From NCBI GenBank assembly GCA_016199105.1, contig JACQHI010000280.1:1-12945 (forward strand): a stretch of DNA of 12,945 nt. Direction: 5' to 3'. Made by a program: the position numbers and the translations under genes. This document shows, in pieces, positions 12,937 through 12,945 of the stretch. The notes below the pieces were generated by a model that saw only the letters and a list, made by a program, of their open reading frames with translations, made no database searches and had not been told where the DNA came from. Positions within the stretch are counted from its first letter, which is position 1. Every line of letters starts with the position of its first letter. The DNA comes from Lentisphaerota bacterium. GTDB taxonomy: Bacteria; Verrucomicrobiota; Kiritimatiellia; JAAZAB01.

Positions 12937-12945
12937 GCGTGGCAA

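Noticed and set aside
1..12945. CRISPR array or phage/defence island
   Set aside because: No regularly spaced repeats, Cas, integrase or phage genes; the toxin-antitoxin-like pair alone does not make a defence island.

Overview
The window is GC-rich, densely coded bacterial DNA. The truncated gene at the left edge is the C-terminus of a DNA topoisomerase VI A subunit, an enzyme common in archaea and patchy in bacteria. Together with the many short GC-rich hairpin repeats between genes, this suggests a member of the PVC group, such as Kiritimatiellota or Verrucomicrobiota. That placement is an inference and weakly supported. There is no integrase, transposase, CRISPR array or rRNA.

Left edge (1-1225): the topoisomerase VI A 3' end (1-330) is followed by a minus-strand two-gene module. 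It consists of a DUF4258 protein with a short downstream partner and looks like a toxin-antitoxin pair. A second copy of the topoisomerase 3' end follows (950-1093). It differs from the first only by synonymous changes, one deleted base and a 32-bp palindromic insertion. The stretch up to 1225 is non-coding and holds hairpins.

Centre (1226-10194, plus strand): a compact operon for a ribosomally made, post-translationally modified peptide (RiPP). It starts with a promoter-like site and a 62-residue precursor with four cysteines. A hairpin and a 226-bp spacer separate this from the enzyme genes: a radical SAM/SPASM protein fused to an HPr-kinase-like domain, a second radical SAM/SPASM protein, a PqqD-like leader-binding protein, an S24/S26-type Ser/His peptidase, a divergent radical SAM protein with a DUF512-like region, a third radical SAM/SPASM protein, and an ABC exporter. 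The enzyme genes overlap at almost every junction, so translation is probably coupled. The likely flow is leader recognition by the PqqD protein, cross-linking or other radical chemistry by up to four radical SAM enzymes, possible phosphorylation by the kinase domain, leader removal by the Ser/His peptidase, and export. No lasso cyclase, LanM/LanB or YcaO enzyme is present, so I cannot match the set to a named RiPP class. This is the main candidate for an undescribed system.

Right part (10181-12945, minus strand): a small two-helix membrane protein behind a near-consensus promoter, a nucleotidyltransferase-like protein of a family often seen in such clusters, a tRNA-Ala(GGC) with its own promoter, a complex palindromic repeat, and a complete M20 metallopeptidase gene with a promoter framed by an inverted repeat. 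A hairpin closes the window.
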